A DNA stretch of 64,000 nt from Rhyacophila brunnea (GCA_022495005.1 JAGYXB010001569.1:2604001-2668000), one strand, 5' to 3'. Positions 33,340 to 45,514 are shown, counted from the stretch's first letter. Made by a program: numbers and translations. Notes: generated by a model not told the origin, from the sequence alone.

Positions 33340-34172
33340 TGAGTAGGGTAACGGAGATAAAAGATTTGGGTGTATTGTATGATGCAAAGTTCACTTTCAA
33401 TCAGCATATTCTTAACATCAGTAAGTACTAGATCTAGCAACATGCTAGTTTTTGTTATGAGGGTTTCAAAATCATTCGAAAACGTCCGAGTGCTACGTAC
33501 ATTATACGTATCATTTTTGTTGAGTATTCTTGAATATGCCAGCATTATTTGGAGTCCTTATAAGTCCATCCATCGAGTCTACAATAGATTTCTTAGATTT
33601 ATCTACTTAAGAACATACGGGTTCTTTCCTTATGATAATGATAATAACATGAATTTTTCGACTCGTTTTCTTCTGGGTATGCTATCAATGCAATCCCTGT
33701 CCACCCGAAGAGTGATTGCTCTTTTAAAGCATCTCTTTTTACTTCTTCGTGGGTTCATTTACAATCCGTAGGTATATACTGGCAAATATTAATTTTAATG
33801 TTCCCACCAATATCACTCGTATCTCTACGGTCTTCAAGATACTTCGTCGCAGGACAGATGTTATCTCATCATGTCTCATGATACTGTGTAACGTGCGATT
33901 AACTTATTTGATGGCACCATAAAGGTTAATTTATTTTTTATTAACTATATAATGTGTGTGGACGTGTTAAATAGGTTAAATTTATAATTGTATATATTAT
34001 CATGTTTCTTTAATATTTACATATTACACATGCTGTCTTTTCTACTTTCTTGTTATATTTGTTGTTATTTGTAATTAAGATATTTTTATAATTTTGTATG
34101 TATTATGTATTATGGCGCATTGGCCAATCGATGTAATGCCGTAATACTCTTTTTCTAAATAAATAAATAAAT
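33340..34172 (+). pseudogene. Jockey-like LINE RT 3' fragment with 3' UTR and tail
   Basis: Starting in one frame with IKDLGVLYDAKFTFNQHI and continuing in the next with RVSKSFENVRVLRTLYVSFL, LSILEYASIIWSPYKSIHRV and YNRFLRFIY. LGV.fD..ltF..Hi and LEYAS.iWSPy are hallmark thumb-region patterns of Jockey-type RTs. Translation ends at a stop near 33,769. About 400 bases of non-coding sequence then lead to TTTTCTAAATAAATAAATAAATC at 34,150-34,172, a typical (TAAA)n tail. One frameshift lies near 33,425. No RT core or endonuclease is present. Confidence 0.8.
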
Positions 34173-34302
34173 CTATATTAAAATACAATATAACATACAT
34201 AATATTATACTCTGAGGATGTTGAAAATGTGAAGTAAGTAAATTACGAGGCGGAGATTTCACGAACCGTACCTGTGTTCCGGTCCATTTCGAGTCCTGTA
34301 AC

Positions 34303-34669
34303 CATGGTCCCCACAAGGCGGCGGCTGATAGGGCTCCAGTCTGGGGGCCCGGTGTTGCGGATCGACCCGATAAGTGAGATAAACACACATCGCAAATTTC
34401 CTTTAATTGCGAAAAAAGTTTCCTATTTGAAGAGTAAGTATTAACATTTTAAAATATCTAATTGTGTGATGCAATTTATGATTATCGTCTGTTAATATTC
34501 GACATCTCCATAATTCAAGTGGATTTATTCAATAATACAAAAAATTCGCTAAAATACACCGAATACCCACGTTTCTATAGAGCTTCCCACTGCCTTTAAT
34601 TCTAGCGATAGGCAGGGGTCCCGCCAAAGATCCTTGCCTAGGGACCCGCTTCAGGATGTGGGGACCATG
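34303..34669. mobile_element. hAT-like MITE, family G
   Basis: CATGGTCCCCACAAGG to GGATGTGGGGACCATG. Flanks CCTGTAAC and CCTGTGAG share the first five bases, a partly decayed TSD. The frame at 34,173-34,388 (-) is a family G shadow, alike to the one at 9,307-9,522. Confidence 0.8.
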
Positions 34670-34721
34670 CCTGTGAGTCATGTGACCAATGGTGTGGCCC
34701 CAGTTATCATATCCAGCATGT

Positions 34722-35233
34722 CAGTGGCGCACCCAGGAGGGGGGGAAAGAGGCCCTGGGAGCTAATAATTCCAACAATTGCTCTTCTTCCGCATGCGATA
34801 AACCTTCTAGCATGGATGTTGTATTAATGCTTGTTGCACCAGGCGCAGCAGCCATAACCCGGTGCAGCGCGTACCCCCACCAAACTCTTCCCGTACCCCA
34901 GGGGGTACGCGTACCACACTTTGGGAAACACTGCTCTAGACCAAGCGGGTAGCATAGCCGATATTATTTGAGTAATATTTTACCATACTAGGTGCACATA
35001 TCCAGAATGGTCGCTGTTAGTCACTTCCAATCCGCCAGTCGCTGATGACACGCTCAACGGTTACCGCCACTATGCGTCCAATTTAATAAAAACTAAGAGA
35101 AACTGTACAAATATATCGCCATGTATTGTGAAAATATGTAAAAATAATTATATGAAGAAGAAAAAGAGCCTATGGGACTAATTTACATTCTCATCCTTGG
35201 GCCCCCCAATATTAAATCCTGGGTGCGCCACTG
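34722..35233. mobile_element. Composite hAT-like element (CAGTGGCGCACCCAGG)
   Basis: Termini CAGTGGCGCACCCAGGAGG and ATCCTGGGTGCGCCACTG with a perfect 8-bp TSD CAGCATGT (34,714-34,721 and 35,234-35,241). It splits a repeat block also seen uninterrupted at about 22,615-22,710. Inside, 34,768-34,832 is a reverse-orientation match to the hAT transposase fragment at 36,782, and 34,880-34,940 contains a second hAT-type end (minus strand TAGAGCAGTGTTTCCCAAAG). The plus-strand frame 34,689-34,952 is not a gene. Confidence 0.85.
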
Positions 35234-35241
35234 CAGCATGT

Positions 35242-35525
35242 AACCTAAATATATAATGGAACGTGCTCTCTTGAAGGGAACATGGGAGCTTGTTTATTAT
35301 AAATTAATACATACTCGTAGCAACTGTTAGTAACGGTAGCGTGTTGGTAAAATACATAATAATAACCCGTAAGATAAGATAAAAATAGGTTGCATGCTTT
35401 TTCCCCTTTCTCTATATTATTTACAAAATCCAGTAAGTATGTATCTATTTCTTTTTTTTTAATTATACCGAGGCTTTGACTGCGACTCGCTGTCATATCA
35501 TCTCTTCTCTTCTAGAAGGGGATCC
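35242..35525. other. Flanking repeat block, then unassigned
   Basis: The first ~60 bases complete the repeat split by the composite hAT element. The rest has no recognised content; the frame at 35,245-35,496 (-) is not supported. Confidence 0.4.
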
Positions 35526-35527
35526 GT

Positions 35528-35850
35528 CGATCAGGTCCTCACTCCTATTCTGTAAAATAACTTTACAATTTTGCCTAGCTCTTCCGTCTTATCCACCGCC
35601 AGGACACCCTTCAATTCGTCGACATTCTCATAGATATCCGCAATTCGCAGCTGTACTCTGTGAAGTTCATATTTAGGGCATTGTAGTGCTATATGTGCAA
35701 TGTCCTCTAAAACATGACATTCATCGCAGAGTTGCGATTCGCTTCTTCCCATGAGGACATCAAATCTTTTGCCCATTGTGTGCCCTGTTCTTAGCCTCAG
35801 TATTAACTTAAGCTCATTTCTCGTCAAAGGAGACTCTACAAACCGTATCT
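35528..35850 (-). pseudogene. Jockey/I-type LINE C-terminal fragment (Cys-His motif)
   Basis: Minus-strand frame starts within LTRNELKLILRLRTGHTMGK and continues SQLCDECHVLEDIAHIALQC then PKYELHRVQLR. The RTGHt, C..C...E...H....CP.y...R arrangement is the conserved region after the RNase H domain in Jockey/I-type LINEs. About 98 residues remain, ending in a stop at 35,531. The sequence continues upstream (to about 35,850, SPLTRNE). Confidence 0.75.
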
Positions 35851-36011
35851 ATTTCTTACTAAGAAAATAACTATCGCTTCAATACGATAATAGTGTTGTT
35901 TGATGAACTCGAAAACGTTATACAAACAAACGCACTTTCTCTCAATGACTATCGCTTTGACTCGTGACCGATGATATGAAATGATGCTTCACGATTTGGT
36001 CAAATGGTACG

Positions 36012-36634
36012 TAGGAATTGCAATACCGGTATTTCAATTATTTATCGATGCCGAAATACCGGTTTCAAAAATCCAAAATACCGATATTTTCGGTATAAAG
36101 AAAATAATGTATGATTTTCAAAAATAAATTAAAATTGTATATTCAATTTTGTGTGAGTATATTATGTTTTATGCTGCGAAAACTCAAATATATGTATTGA
36201 CTGAAACCAACAAAATATTAAATAACATTAAAACAAAATCCTTCAAATATACTTATACCTATAACTGTCGCTATAAATTAACATAATTTCGAAAAGGAAA
36301 TTCATGACAAAAATATTTCCAATTATTCTATAACTATTGATCCAACGTTGATAGTATATCCTACATACATTGAATTTGAAAGATATTTCTCTGTACCCGG
36401 GCTTTTGTAAAATTATCAGTTCTAAAATATTATGATTAAGACATAGATACTATTTACAAAGTTCAACATAATAAATGTAGGTGGGTACTTCAAGTTACAG
36501 ATTTTAAGAGTTATATTTTTATTGATAAGTAATTCTTTGTTTTTATAATATGTTTTTACGAATACCGGTATTCAATAATAAATACCGAAATACCGGTACT
36601 TATTGATAATATTCATTCGGTATTGCAATCCCTA
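36012..36634. mobile_element. hAT-like MITE (TAGGGATTGCAATACC family), complete
   Basis: Termini TAGGAATTGCAATACCGG and CGGTATTGCAATCCCTA with a perfect 8-bp TSD ATGGTACG (36,004-36,011 and 36,635-36,642). Length 623 bp, non-coding, with ATACCGGTATT-type palindromes near both ends. Reference copy of this family. Confidence 0.9.
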
Positions 36635-36748
36635 ATGGTACGTAATGATTCATGCATTAACTTCCTAAAAATATCAGCGGGTACTTCGGACGCTGATGGG
36701 CTGAATCTCTGATGTTTTTTCAATCAATTTGTGTCTGCAGTTTTTATT

Positions 36749-37005
36749 TAGAGCAGTGTTTCCCACAATACAACATCAATACTAGAAGGTTTATCGCATG
36801 CGGGAGAAGAGCAATTGTTGGAATTAGCTTCAGACGGATTCTTGAAAAATAAATATAAGGAGTGTACTTTAACACATTCTGGTTGCAAATGCAACATATT
36901 ATGTATCCAGTTTTAACAGAGAAAGTCCTGAAATACACCTTGCCGTTTCCAACTTCATATCTATGTGAAATTGCTTTTTCAGCATTTGTAGACATTAAGA
37001 TAAAA
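36749..37005 (+). pseudogene. hAT transposase C-terminal pseudogene
   Basis: Begins with a hAT-type end AGAGCAGTGTTTCCCACAA. Translation of 36,782-36,867 gives GEEQLLELASDGFLKNKYKE, and after a shift 36,896-37,000 gives LTEKVLKYTLPFPTSYLCEI then AFSAFVDIK. LPFPTSYLCE.aFS....iK is a strong signature of the ZBED5/FAM200-like branch of hAT transposases. Frameshifts and the missing catalytic region show it is dead. The minus-strand frame at 36,744-36,995 is a shadow. Confidence 0.75.
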
Positions 37006-37011
37006 AAAAAT

Positions 37012-37345
37012 TCGGTGTGTGTACTTATGTACGCGCGTTAGAAGTTTTCTTTGGCGTAACAAAACAAAAACAAAACTTGTGATAAACTAGATTCTTTGAC
37101 CAGCTCTTAATTATCTTGTTAAATTACACACTCAAGAATAAGGACCGCTTAGTGGAACACCGTTGCTTTATTTCTATACACTTTAACTTATATTACTAAC
37201 CGTCGTTTAATCGTTTGTTTACGTAAGGAATTGCAAATGGCCGACAATAATAATTTCGCTGCCTAGGCAACGGAACAATTCTAAACTATAATATTATACT
37301 TACTGTATAATTGTCACGATTGCAGTATCATACTGGGGCGTAATA
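37012..37345 (-). repeat. Inverted partner of 32,590-33,048
   Basis: Reverse-complement match over about 330 bases, separated by 4 kb containing the Jockey fragment, family G and composite hAT elements. Confidence 0.65.
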
Positions 37346-37629
37346 ATAACCGAACATATTTTGATTGAAAAAATAAATATATTTTGATTGTTATTAAAGT
37401 ATATGCATTTTTTTTTTGACGAGGGTACTTACTCAGTGTTACGAAAATTATAGAAAGGGTACACAGATGTCGAAAGTTTGACCCAACGCATTGAATCAAC
37501 GAATATGGACTATAAATAAAAGAAGTCTTACACGTTATTTCTGTTATGACATTTGAAATTATTTTGCAAATCATGGTTAAGTTGGTAAACTCCACAAATA
37601 TTGAGATCCCTCAGTTGCCATTCCAAATT
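37346..37629. other. Unassigned interval
   Basis: AT-rich; the frame at 37,314-37,595 (-) is not recognised. Confidence 0.3.
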
Positions 37630-38056
37630 TATTACAAATTTGTACGTATGCAGTTCGCCGTATCACACTTCACCGTGAAATGTTGTATCATTATTTGGTC
37701 GTATATTAAAGACCGCCCAACCTTTTTGAGTCGTATAGTATCTACTGAGATACAATTCATGTCTAAATAAAACACGGTTCTTGTCGGTTTACAGGAAGCC
37801 AGCGGCAACCAAATTTTGAAAATAGGCGATCTACTCCATTATTTGTTAGGTAAAGTTAAGTTAGGTTAGGTTATGTTATGATCTAATAAAATTGGAAGAT
37901 TGTTGTCTGCAATACTCCACAAACGCGTAATTTTTTCATCTCGGTGCTATAAAGATGACCGTATAGTATACGGTCATCTCTTTCCGATAAGAAAGCTCAC
38001 GGCAAAGTGTGCGACGGTGAAATGTAATACGTACAATTTACATGTACCTAACCCAT
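37630..38056 (+). repeat. Family C repeat
   Basis: Left end AAATTTGTACGTATGCAGTT, TTCACCGTGAAATGTTGTAT, TTAGG run near 37,846-37,878, palindrome GACCGTATAGTATACGGTC at 37,957-37,975, and right end CGTACAATTTACATGTA. One of the more complete copies. Confidence 0.75.
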
Positions 38057-38078
38057 TTTTTATGCTCATTGTGATTAC

Positions 38079-38270
38079 TTCGAATAGACGGCATTTACCA
38101 TTTGCATAATGCCGTCTATACTATGCTTGTGTTCTGATGGTGCTACTTTACAGTAAAAATCATGGCACTTTACGAAGGCTCAGGGCAACCTTATTTCGAA
38201 TAGACGGCATTTACCATTTGCATAATGCCGTCTATACTATGCTTGTGTTCTGATGGTGCTACTTTACAGT
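38079..38270 (+). repeat. 76-bp direct repeat, each unit with a 12-bp hairpin
   Basis: Units at 38,079-38,154 and 38,195-38,270 are identical as read, separated by 40 bases. Each starts TTCGAATAGACGGCATTTAC and contains ATAGACGGCATT ... AATGCCGTCTAT, a perfect 12-bp stem around TACCATTTGCAT. They end CTACTTTACAGT. Not found elsewhere in the window. Confidence 0.85.
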
Positions 38271-38284
38271 GCAGTATGACTTTA

Positions 38285-38400
38285 GGAGAAACAAGGAGAT
38301 GAGAAGAGGCGACGTTGGACCTGGCTCGGCCACGTGCTGTGGATGCCAGAAGCCTCAATCTGGCTTGCCTGTTTTTCAAGCCAACCGGATTCGGGCCTCC
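38285..38400 (+). pseudogene. LINE RT C-terminal fragment
   Basis: Frame with RRRWTWLGHVLWMPEA then LACLFFKPTGFGPPGRPLN. The RW.WLGHVLrM....... .GRP pattern is the usual C-terminal region of RTE-like RTs. Related sequences: 23,330-23,480 and 13,504-13,680 (minus). Confidence 0.5.
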
Positions 38401-39010
38401 TGGAAGGCCGTTAAATATAGAATGTTACTGATTTAATTTAATAACTTTTAATAGACAAGCCAGCGCGGACGACACAGACGATCTTAATAAGTACGACCGT
38501 AAAGCCACGTGCATTTGCAACCACTTGTGGATGCGACACGTCGCTATATCTCTTAGGTGAGCACGCGTAGTTATAGCTGCTGATCGTTACGTTCAAAGTG
38601 TCTGGGTATGGGGAATGTACTTGGGAAAGTGTGGGGTAAATATGGTCAGTGGCACCTGCTAAATTTTATTAACTCACTTCCCTTCCACCGCCTTAAAAAT
38701 ATATTATGGATATGTTTTAAAAATGGACCTGGAACCCCTCCCCTCTGTAGTTAAGTAAATGCCTGCATTAGCGGTGGGGAACCTATAGCACACACGGAAG
38801 CTCTGCTGGCACGGGTAAAGTTTGTAGGACCTAAACCGGAACGAAGCAGAACGTTCCTGAATGTCCTGCCGAATGGCAATAGAGATTTAATAGCTGTAGT
38901 AGCCAACTGAGGATATTGACTCCAAATCTAAAATGCTGACAACTCTAACGGACAAAATGTGGCTCAGAATCGTTTTACAAGTCCACTAAAGTTTCTTCCA
39001 CTGTTAATGT
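38401..39010. other. Interval with LINE-linked repeat
   Basis: Contains the repeat shared with 19,263-19,452 at about 38,598-38,730. The remainder up to the RT fragment is GC-richer and may be eroded upstream LINE sequence, but no frame can be followed. Confidence 0.4.
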
Positions 39011-39011
39011 C

Positions 39012-39702
39012 TAGTGTATACCGACGATCGAACGGTTGGAGGTAACCGTGAACAGGCTCGCCGCGAACTTGAAACGTGTGGGTCTTCCATGTGCAGTGCT
39101 GCATGCATCGACGCCGACACTCCTCTGTGGGTTTCCGGTCTGCCCGTCGAGCTGGTGTCCAGGTTCAAATGCTTGGGTGCCACGGTTGCCGATGATGGTG
39201 GTATATCAAGTGAGCTTGGAATCCGCATGGGTGTGGCGGGCTCTGCGTTCAACCAACTTAGATTCGCATGGAGGTCAAGACTGTATTCTGTGAGGACTGT
39301 GAGACATGGCATCTTACTAAGCTTCAAGAGTCTCGGCTTTTGATCTTTGAAAATCGATGTCTCCGCCGAATCTTAGGGGTACATTGGTACGACCGCGTTA
39401 CAAACACCCGAGTTCGTGAGCAGACACAACAGCCTTTGGTGAATGAAGTTATCATGAAGAGACGCTTTACGTGGCTGGGACACGTATTCCGGATGCCGCC
39501 AAAGAGTGCGGCACTTCGTACCCTTGTGGCACAGCCTCAAGGGTTCCGTCGCCATGGCCGGCCCTTCCTCACCCTGCAGCGGTGCTACAAGAGCGACCTA
39601 CGTGCTGCAGGTCTGACATGGCGGGAGGCGCAAGAGTTGGCGATGGACCGAGGGAAGTGGCGCCAACTTATGCTTGCACAATGCCCCAATGTTGGGACGT
39701 GA
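39012..39702 (+). pseudogene. LINE reverse transcriptase thumb and C-terminus (RTE-like), deleted
   Basis: First segment: VYTDDRTVGGNREQARRELE, then LVSRFKCLGATVADDGGISS and ELGIRMGVAGSAFNQLRFAW. YTDD at the start may be a remnant of the polymerase active-site region, now joined directly to downstream sequence. After a deletion near 39,290 (the LLFNACVLPVLLYG part present at 19 kb is missing) a second frame continues ETWHLTKLQESRLLIFENRC, LRRILGVHWYDRVTNTRVRE, RRFTWLGHVFRMPPK and GKWRQLMLAQCP to a stop. It is the longest LINE coding remnant in the window, yet lacks endonuclease and most of the polymerase. Confidence 0.8.
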
Positions 39703-39709
39703 CAGGGTG

Positions 39710-40600
39710 GAAAAAGAAGTATACCTTCGTATCTTGCAAGAGAATTGATGACTCACACCAGGGAACTCAGTGAACTGTAATGCTTAACGGGTGTGGAGAA
39801 ACAGTCAACGGATCTCGAGTGTGAAAGAATATGGGATAAAGCGTGTATTTCGTTCTGACAACTGCTCTCATTTTATGCACTGACGATGCCTCAATATTGC
39901 TGTATTTGAAATTGCAACACACTATTGCATGTCTATGTGTGGTTCATTTTCGTAGGACACTCACACATTCAAAACCCTGCGTCAAAATGTAGTGTATTGG
40001 TTTATAGCATATCCAATATTTATGTTGGATCTTAACAGGCTACATCCAGCCTTCGCCACTGATACCAAATTTAAAATGTAACAAATTGGGATTATAAAAA
40101 TAAAACAACGTAATAAAGCATTTGAAAAATAAAAGATTTATTTATAGGTCTCGGAATACAATGAGACATTTCACATAAATATTACAGGTAAGTATAAGTA
40201 CTTTAAAACTTATCAAATCAACTTGAATAGTATAAATATTATTTTTGGTCAAAGATAGAATTTTAATTCTCTTCAAGAACGTAAGGGTATGTACGGTAAA
40301 AACGTAAAAAACTCATACAAGCGTTTAAAAAAATACTCTTATTAGGATATAGAACGAACATTCATAATATTATTATATTTTTTATTCATAACTTACGCGT
40401 AAAAAACGAAATATTTGTTACAAATAATGGCTTCATAAAAATAATATAATTACATAACTAAATGCAAAATATTCTTCTAAATTATAAATAAGTGTGTTAC
40501 ATACTATCCGAAATCAGATCATATAATATAACTCGTACAAGACATATATATATAACAGACAAAAGCCGATAAGTCTTGATATTTTGGTACTGCAATGAAA
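39710..40600. other. Interval with a family 1 hAT terminal scrap
   Basis: The segment 40,020-40,061 (GGATCTTAACAGGCTACATC, CCTTCGCCACTG) is a family 1 right terminus. The rest is AT-rich and unassigned. Confidence 0.5.
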
Positions 40601-40609
40601 TGGTTCTCA

Positions 40610-40812
40610 TTGCAGTTTTGTCTCATCTCCAGGTTCAAATCCTGGGTCTGGCAAATACATATAATATTGTTATTCAATTTGTGTTTGGAGTCAGAGTATG
40701 GACCTAATAGGTTGTCAAGTGGCCAACATACGTATAAAACAAAAATCTGTTAATACAAAACTCCACTCTGTGGAGGCCCATATGATCTTATTAGGATCGG
40801 ACATGGTCAAAA
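40610..40812 (+). repeat. tRNA-derived SINE (family S), well preserved
   Basis: B-box GGTTCAAATCCTGGG, GTCTGGCAAATACATATAAT, GGAGTCAGAGTATGGACCTA, AGTGGCCAACATACG, CTCCACTCTGTGGAGGCCCA and end GATCTTATTAGGATCGGACA then TGGTC. The hairpin in the body (CCTCCACTTTGTGGAGG type) is a family hallmark. Confidence 0.8.
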
Positions 40813-40814
40813 GA

Positions 40815-43800
40815 GAAAAGAATGTTTTCTATCGAGGACACGAGCAAAAAACAGCAATTGAAAAATGAAGAAAACTAAGATTAGTACTGATTTACAAGAT
40901 ACTATCATCCAAAAATCATTTAAGGAGGAAAACCATTCACAAAACATGATAACCACGTATATAATTGTTTTGTAAATGTATCTGAAGAACTACATTAATT
41001 GTAAGGAATGCTCATGTATTATGTGCTATATATTTTATTTAAAAATATATGTATGGTTCATTTGAATTGCTGCTTGATGCACACGAGTTCGTGAACAGAC
41101 ACGGCAGCCCTCGGTAATCGAAGTAGTCACATAAAAAACATAGAGTGTGACGTCAGGGTTTCTGTAGACGTAGCCGACCCTCCCTCACCCTGCAGCGGTG
41201 TTACAAAAGCGATCTACGCACTGCAGGTCTCAAATGGCGATGAACGAGGTAAATGGAAGTGGAAGCAACCTTGGACTTGCCCGATGCCCGAATGTTGAGG
41301 TGACAGGGTAATGTAAGTAAATTGTTAAATTGACTCCATGAAGTCCGCAGCCATAGTCAACTATCTCTCACGATAAAACGCTATCGATGCACTGAGGGTA
41401 TGTGTGGAGTATGGTTGAATGAAATAAGACAGCATGCAAATTTATATTTACTTGAGTTATTGACCTAACTCGGACATGTTTCAGAAGACTTTGAATTTTA
41501 GTCTCCACTTATAAATTCCGGGCATAGATGGCCAAATACAGTTTAATATTATACGTTCAGTGAAGCTAATGGGTGCTGCGTTGACCTGGGCAGACGTAAA
41601 AATGAGGACTCCTATAGATAACATTTGACTGCTTAATCTACAAACTAGCCAACTGCACTTTTGACAATAAATGTGATTTTGATGGCATTTTATTATAAAG
41701 CATTTTTGTCTATGCTCACACGAAATTTTAAACTACTAAGCTTATAAATAAATGTGTTATCGTTTTTCACACAAAACAGCCAACTACTGCAGGTGCCAAA
41801 TTTCCAATATTGTAAATGGCAAAACTCTGCTCTTTCACATAATTTTTTTATATATAAAAAGGAAGTTAAAATAGTGTATTAATTCATAGTGTATTTTTGG
41901 AATTGTTAAAATATTAAGTTTTTTCTCCTTCCTGAACAATTTGCCCAAATGGAGTTAGCCTGTTTGCAGATTAACCAGTCGATATGCTTCACTTACGAAG
42001 CAGGATTGCGTTGAAAGAAAATTTGTACATGGATTGTTCTGTTATTCTATATTATGTCTTGTACAAAAAAGAAAAAAACTAAAAACAAAATAAATATAAT
42101 ACCGGAGTAAAATAAAAATCTTATAGTTTTCTTTTGACAACTTAACAAAAAGAAAACTAATTATTTGGTATTAATTCAGACCTAGCTGTTAAAGATATTG
42201 TTTTGAATCTTTTGAGCATTGCGGATAACGATAGAATATAATTATTTTTATATGATACCATAGACAATTACACATAAATGTAAAAGAAACAATAGTGTTA
42301 AGAATCTTTTAATGCATATTTTCGCACATACAAACTCAATTCAAAGCAACCGTAACTCGACGTTGTTTATTTATGTAATTTAGACATTCACGAAACTCGA
42401 TAACATCACCACAATTTTAACTTAACGTAAGGACTGATTAACGACGTAGTAAAACTGAACCGATCTAAGTGTTTTAAAAGCTAAGTTACAAAAATAAACA
42501 GAAATATTCTACAGGCATGATATTAATATTAATCATTCTAAATAAGTACACATAATTTGTAATGACATAAACACATATCTATTAGAAAAAACAAGTATAG
42601 TTAGAGGGATTATATTACAGGCGGCTCTCGACTTTCGAACGTTCCACTTTTGCATGATTCGCTACATATTTCATAAGTTCCTTAAAATTTAGATTTGTGT
42701 TAATAATGCAAAAACTGTGCGTTTCCGTGCAGTCGCTCCTCTCTCCTCCGCTCCCTGTCACCTTCTCGGTGGTATTCAACTATCTCTTGACAAGTTAAGT
42801 TACTTAGTCAAGAAAACACCTGATTGCTAATACGCCTCGTTAACTTTATTATACCTATTAAAGTACATTTTTTGATGAAACATTTAACATCCGAACACAT
42901 TTTCATGAACCAATTACATGCGAAAGTCGAAAGCTGCTTGTATTCCTTTCATCCAAGGGTAATGACATGGTGCTGTAAATCTATACAGACTGAGGTATCG
43001 CAACGGAGGTCTTGCTCGATTCCAGATGTATTAAATTGGAAACAAGCAATAACCATCACAGTTTATGTCTATTTACTGCAAATTGCAGCGCTTTGTCCTA
43101 ACCCTACGGTAAATTTCTGAAGCTTTCAAAATTACGTATTTTCAATAAAAAAATGCTACATGATTATTTTAATGTTGAGTAAAAAGTAGTTTAAATTAAA
43201 AATATTAATTAAACGCATTATTTCTATTTTTACAAGTAGGTTAGCTTTAGCGCCAATCTAGTAGTGCGTTTATTGTTTTTTTTTATCGTGACACACGCGA
43301 AATGGGACACGAGGCTTTCATTCATGCCAAAACACCGAAATAGGTTCAATAGTTTTCCCACAATTTCAAGCACAATATTGAGGAATTATGTATACATATA
43401 ACACAATTTAAGGAAATTAATAATGTTAACGTGCTGCGTTTACTAGATTTGAGTTCATCGAGATAGTTAGTAGAGTAAGGGCAGAGTAGACAATAAAGAT
43501 TTACATTGACAGGTAAAAATTTAAGTATATTGAATCATGTTTGAATACTTATTTTTATAACAGTGATTCGTACACATATCGGTTATACTTAATCGGAATG
43601 TTATTAAAAAATGTGCGATGAATATACGGTTTTTAAAATAGATTAAAAAATGCCGCTCAAAAGATTCCAAAACGTCCTGTTTCTAATAGAATTCTTAAAC
43701 CTAACGAACCCTGTACATAAATCATAATAAAACCACGTTGAACTGTCACAATAATCCATTACATACACCGATACACGCACAATAAAATCAATTACAACTA

Positions 43801-45510
43801 TCGTACCTACATAGTTATACTATTTTCACATTTAATGAAAATACATATTTACGAATAAATATTAAAATCAAATTAATATATTTTTTTCCGTACAGATTAA
43901 TTCTGGCACATTTATAATTTACTCTTACTGAATATAATTAGGGAGATAAAGTATTCTTTCGGTTAAATTTTCACCGCCCAGTTAAACCAAACGTAAAAAA
44001 CATTGTTCCGAGTTGTGCATATTTTTTGTCCGGTCAATTTATAATAATTTTTGTAATATTTTTCATTAGAATAGTTTTAACCTTTAACTATTAACACATT
44101 TGCAGACAAATCGATGGCTCAGTCCCATAGTGCTACAACCAGTAATTAGTAGTTTTGAGTAATGGCTGACAAAAACATTGGCCCTATGATGACAACTAAT
44201 AATTTCGAGTTGTAATACGAGTAGTAGCGATATACGAATATAATGGGTAACATAACTCAAAATATTTGACTTATCTTTGGAACTGAGCCATTGAAATGTT
44301 AGTTAATTAATGTTATTGATATGACACATTGAAATTATTGTATTAAGAATGTTTTACTTCCTTTTTCTTTTAACTTTTTGATTTAGATACATAGAAATTA
44401 GTTAAATCTTACTATCTAATGGAAATATATTCACATTGTGACACAAGTAGACAGGGAACATATTGTTTTAATCCGAAATACGACTTCTATAAACGTCGTG
44501 TCGTATTCCGTTCCACAGTACAGGACGTCAATGAACATTTTGTCATATCACATTTCACAGAATATGGCGTTTATAGACATCGTGTCCGCAAACGTGTTAA
44601 TTTTAATGGTGAAGTTCACACGACTAACCATCGGATACTATAATTTTTTCAATAGTTCTGACCAACGACACGAAAGAGCAAACCGCATAGTAGTAGTATT
44701 CATTTAAATAAGTCGACTTAATCGCCAGTCAGAAGATTATCGGATAGCAGTGAAACATTTTAACGAAACTAACGGTTGTCAAATTGTTAAGTTCGGTAAA
44801 CAGAAATAGTAAAACTAATTTTGGCAAAGGATCATTGTATTGAATAGCGATTATCTAAGCAAATACCAACAAAAAAGGAATGTATAATTTGCAAGCATTT
44901 GCAATAATTGTCAACGATTGATGGATTTTGATAATTGTTACATATTATCAAGGGAGAATTTTGCCATTTAAATAATGAATACTTTATCTGTAGAGGGTGT
45001 ACTTACAATATTAAAGAATTGATAATCTATTTGCGGAAAGTGACGTTGCCATTCATCTATGCATAGCGTTGTTAACATTCTATGCATCTGGTCCATAGTA
45101 TCACATCTATCTTGAAATTATCACTTACCATAAATTGACCGAAGACAACAGATATAGTAGAATAATTGTTAGATAATATATGTCACTGTACATATTATAT
45201 TATTAATGTCGTGAGAGGCGTTAAAATATAAATGTACGATAAATAAATATCTCATATAGGAAAATATGACTTTCGTCAATAAATTCAGGAAAATTTAGAA
45301 ATAGAATCTGGTAAAATCAAGCCAGAGTTATTTATTATGTCAATCAAATTATATTGATTTGATGTAATATTTAATTAATGGGTAGATGAAAAAAAAATTA
45401 AATGAAAAATTCAGTCAACACTATCCACATAAGCTATTAATACACATTCATATAAAATTACATTATTATAGTAATAGTTACAAATAAAATATTTAATTAT
45501 AGAAAATATT
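40815..45510. other. Mostly low-copy AT-rich DNA, one LINE scrap
   Basis: Around 41,085-41,310 a badly decayed copy of the 39-kb LINE C-terminus is visible at the nucleotide level (CACGAGTTCGTGAACAGACA, CCTCACCCTGCAGCGGTG). Elsewhere no repeat family is recognised. Frames at 42,824-43,120, 44,419-44,643 and 44,438-44,707 (+) have no recognised domain. Part of this interval could be 3' UTR or flank of the minus-strand THAP gene, but there is no direct evidence. Confidence 0.4.
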
Positions 45511-45514
45511 TTAA

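Noticed and set aside
38079..38270. CRISPR-like repeat and spacer
   Set aside because: Only two units, 76 bp long, in a eukaryotic transposon-rich setting.
42824..43120. 98-codon plus-strand frame
   Set aside because: It begins and ends in AT-rich sequence with no motif; it has a more protein-like centre but no supporting evidence.
44419..44707. Overlapping plus-strand frames of 74 and 89 codons
   Set aside because: No recognisable domain, no splice context, and two overlapping frames suggest chance.
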